DNA of 7,572 bases, from positions 1 to 7,572 of the forward strand of contig CAMBDR010000188.1 in NCBI GenBank assembly GCA_945864765.1. Direction: 5' to 3'. The stretch is from Janthinobacterium lividum (GTDB lineage Bacteria; Pseudomonadota; Gammaproteobacteria; Burkholderiales; Burkholderiaceae_D). The notes below the pieces were generated by a model. That model searched no databases. It saw nothing but the letters and a program-made list of their open reading frames with translations, and was not told where the DNA came from. Shown one piece after another: positions 6,437 through 7,572 of the stretch; the first letter of the stretch is position 1, and every line of letters begins with the position of its first letter. The position numbers and the translations under genes are program-made.

Positions 6437-7105
6437 TTATTCTACTGAGATACGCAATGCCACGCCCGTAACCCAGGGCGTCAAGGCGCTGGCAGCAGCG
6501 AGCAAGCCACCTAACAACAACAAATTAGCATCCGCCCCCACGCCTGCCAGGTCGGCACTGACTGCACCCGAACCAAAAATCAAGACAGGAATATACAAGG
6601 GCAATACCAATAACGCCAACAACACGCCGCCACCGCGCAATCCCAGGGTGAGCGCGGCACCAATGGCACCAATAAAACTCAGGATGGGTGTACCCAGCAG
6701 CAAGCTGAACAATAAAACACCCATCGAACGCACGCTTAAATCAAACTGAATCGCCAACAGCGGCGTGGCCAATAACAAGGGCAAACCGGATACCAGCCAA
6801 TGGGCGATGATTTTACCCAAAACAATCACGGCCAGCGGTTCGGAAGCCAATAACAATTGCTCCAACGTGCCATCGGCATGGTCCAGCGCAAACAAGCGTC
6901 CCAAGGCCAGCATCGAAGCCAACAAGGCCCCAACCCATAAAATACCGGGTGCAATGGTGCGCAACAGCGACATTTCAGCGCCTACCGCCAAAGGGAATAA
7001 ACTGGCCACCACAATAAAAAAGAACAAGGTGGTGAGCACATCGGCGCGCCGCCGCCAGGCCAGCAGCAAATCACGCCGGATGATGGCAAACAGCGCGGCT
7101 AACAT
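6437..7105 (-). CDS. ccmB: CcmB, membrane subunit of the CcmAB ABC transporter
   Basis: CcmB is the permease partner of CcmA; the complex uses ATP hydrolysis to release holo-CcmE from CcmC/CcmD. The 222-residue protein is of normal family length and has six hydrophobic segments (about 23-43, 53-72, 93-118, 130-152, 159-178 and 195-216). Family features include the N-terminal FAIIRRDLLLAWRRRADVL, the loop LFALDHADGTLEQLLLASEPL followed by GKIIAHW, and GLRGGGVLLALLVLPLYIPVLIFG. A perfect AGGAGG site 4 bases before the ATG, inside the end of ccmA, fixes the start. It overlaps ccmA by 7 bp. Confidence 0.95.
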   Translation of the reverse strand: MLAALFAIIRRDLLLAWRRRADVLTTLFFFIVVASLFPLAVGAEMSLLRTIAPGILWVGALLASMLALGRLFALDHADGTLEQLLLASEPLAVIVLGKIIAHWLVSGLPLLLATPLLAIQFDLSVRSMGVLLFSLLLGTPILSFIGAIGAALTLGLRGGGVLLALLVLPLYIPVLIFGSGAVSADLAGVGADANLLLLGGLLAAASALTPWVTGVALRISVE

Positions 7106-7572
7106 ATCGCCTCCTGGCCAAACTGGCCCAGATCAAGCTCAATACAGCGCCCGCTGCCAAGCTGAATTTCCTGATGGGTGGTGTACACCAGCATGCCGCC
7201 TTGCGCCAAATGCTGTTCGATGCGTTGCACCAATTGCGCCACCGCTGCCACATCGAGCGCGGTAAACGCTTCATCCAAAATCCACAGGGTTTGCGGCAAA
7301 CCCAGGTATAAGCGCGCCAAAGCCACGCGCTTGCGTTGCCCTTGCGACAGCGCCCGCACGGGTAGCTCGATTTGCGCGCCCAGGCCAATGCGCACGAGCG
7401 CTTCACAGGCGCGCTCGGGGGAGATTTTTTGGCCCAGCAATTGCGCCGCCATGACCAGATTTTCCCATGCCAACAAATCATCTTTTACGCCCTGAGCATG
7501 GCCGAGATACATTAAATTGACATAATATTGTTCTCGCAAGCTGCGAATATCTTGCCCCTGCCAACACACCGT
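7099..7572 (-). CDS. ccmA: CcmA, ATP-binding subunit of the CcmAB ABC transporter (partial, N-terminus outside the window)
   Basis: Only the C-terminal 158 or so residues are present; the frame is still open at the right edge, and the GTG at 7567-7569 is an internal valine codon, not a start. The Walker A loop lies outside. Visible ABC features are the CcmA-type segment YLGHAQGVKDDLLAWENL, the signature LSQGQRKRVALARL (LSQGQ at 7336-7350), Walker B LWILDE (7270-7287) followed by the D-loop ALD, and the H-loop histidine in TTHQ (about 7174-7182). The LGH..GVKDDL..ENL and LSQGQRKR forms are typical of CcmA, and ccmB follows directly. The residue after the catalytic Glu is Ala (DEAFTALD) where DEP is common. 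It supplies ATP-driven energy for holo-CcmE release. Confidence 0.94.
   Translation of the reverse strand, partial: TVCWQGQDIRSLREQYYVNLMYLGHAQGVKDDLLAWENLVMAAQLLGQKISPERACEALVRIGLGAQIELPVRALSQGQRKRVALARLYLGLPQTLWILDEAFTALDVAAVAQLVQRIEQHLAQGGMLVYTTHQEIQLGSGRCIELDLGQFGQEAIC
7110..7115 (-). promoter_or_regulatory. Ribosome binding site of ccmB
   Basis: A perfect AGGAGG on the minus strand stands 4 bases before the ccmB ATG at 7105, within the end of ccmA. It is the strongest Shine-Dalgarno site in the window. Confidence 0.75.

Noticed and set aside
6336..6749. Plus-strand frame containing an IPP repeat
   Set aside because: The IPP repeat is only a translation of the 9-bp tandem repeat in the ccmB-ccmC spacer; the rest is antisense to ccmB.
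1..7572. A novel defence, mobile or biosynthetic system
   Set aside because: Every gene on the minus strand is a recognised ccm gene in the usual order, and no inverted repeats, integrase, transposase or repeat array was seen.

Overview
The window carries most of a bacterial System I cytochrome c maturation (Ccm) gene cluster. It lies entirely on the minus strand, in the order ccmA (3' part only), ccmB, ccmC, ccmD, ccmE, ccmF, ccmG, ccmH, ccmI, reading from the right edge to the left. At the left edge, on the plus strand, is the C-terminal end of a PAS/LuxR-type transcriptional regulator, which converges on ccmI with only 5 bp between the two stop codons. Gene order, a separate short CcmH and CcmI instead of the fused enterobacterial CcmH, and the form of the PAS-LuxR protein suggest a betaproteobacterium, probably Burkholderiales and possibly Oxalobacteraceae. 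That placement is a judgement from resemblance, not a database result.

Layout: bases 1-421 encode the regulator fragment. Bases 427-6365 are a nearly gapless run of ccmI, H, G, F, E, D and C, listed left to right. Five of the junctions are 4-bp ATGA stop/start overlaps (C/D, E/F, F/G, G/H, H/I) and one is a 17-bp overlap (D/E). The only real gap in the cluster is the 71-bp AT-rich spacer between ccmB and ccmC (6366-6436), which contains a 9-bp tandem repeat. ccmB (6437-7105) overlaps ccmA (7099 to the right edge) by 7 bp. No intergenic stretch longer than 300 bases exists, and I found no tRNA, rRNA, mobile element or CRISPR array.

How the genes work together, from knowledge of the families: CcmA and CcmB form an ABC transporter that, with CcmC and CcmD, loads haem onto the periplasmic chaperone CcmE and then releases holo-CcmE. 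CcmG and CcmH are membrane-anchored thiol proteins that keep the apocytochrome CXXCH cysteines reduced. CcmI holds the apocytochrome. CcmF, with CcmH and CcmI, takes haem from CcmE and attaches it covalently. All the catalytic or ligand residues I looked for are present: CcmC WWVWD and two His, CcmE HDENY, CcmF four His, CcmG WCVAC, CcmH LRCLVC.

The window is a standard, apparently intact housekeeping operon. I see no undescribed system. The points worth a second look are small: alanine-rich C-terminal tails on both CcmE and CcmF, a Pro-to-Ala change in the CcmF tryptophan-rich motif, a tandem repeat in the ccmB-ccmC spacer, and the very tight convergence with the regulator gene.
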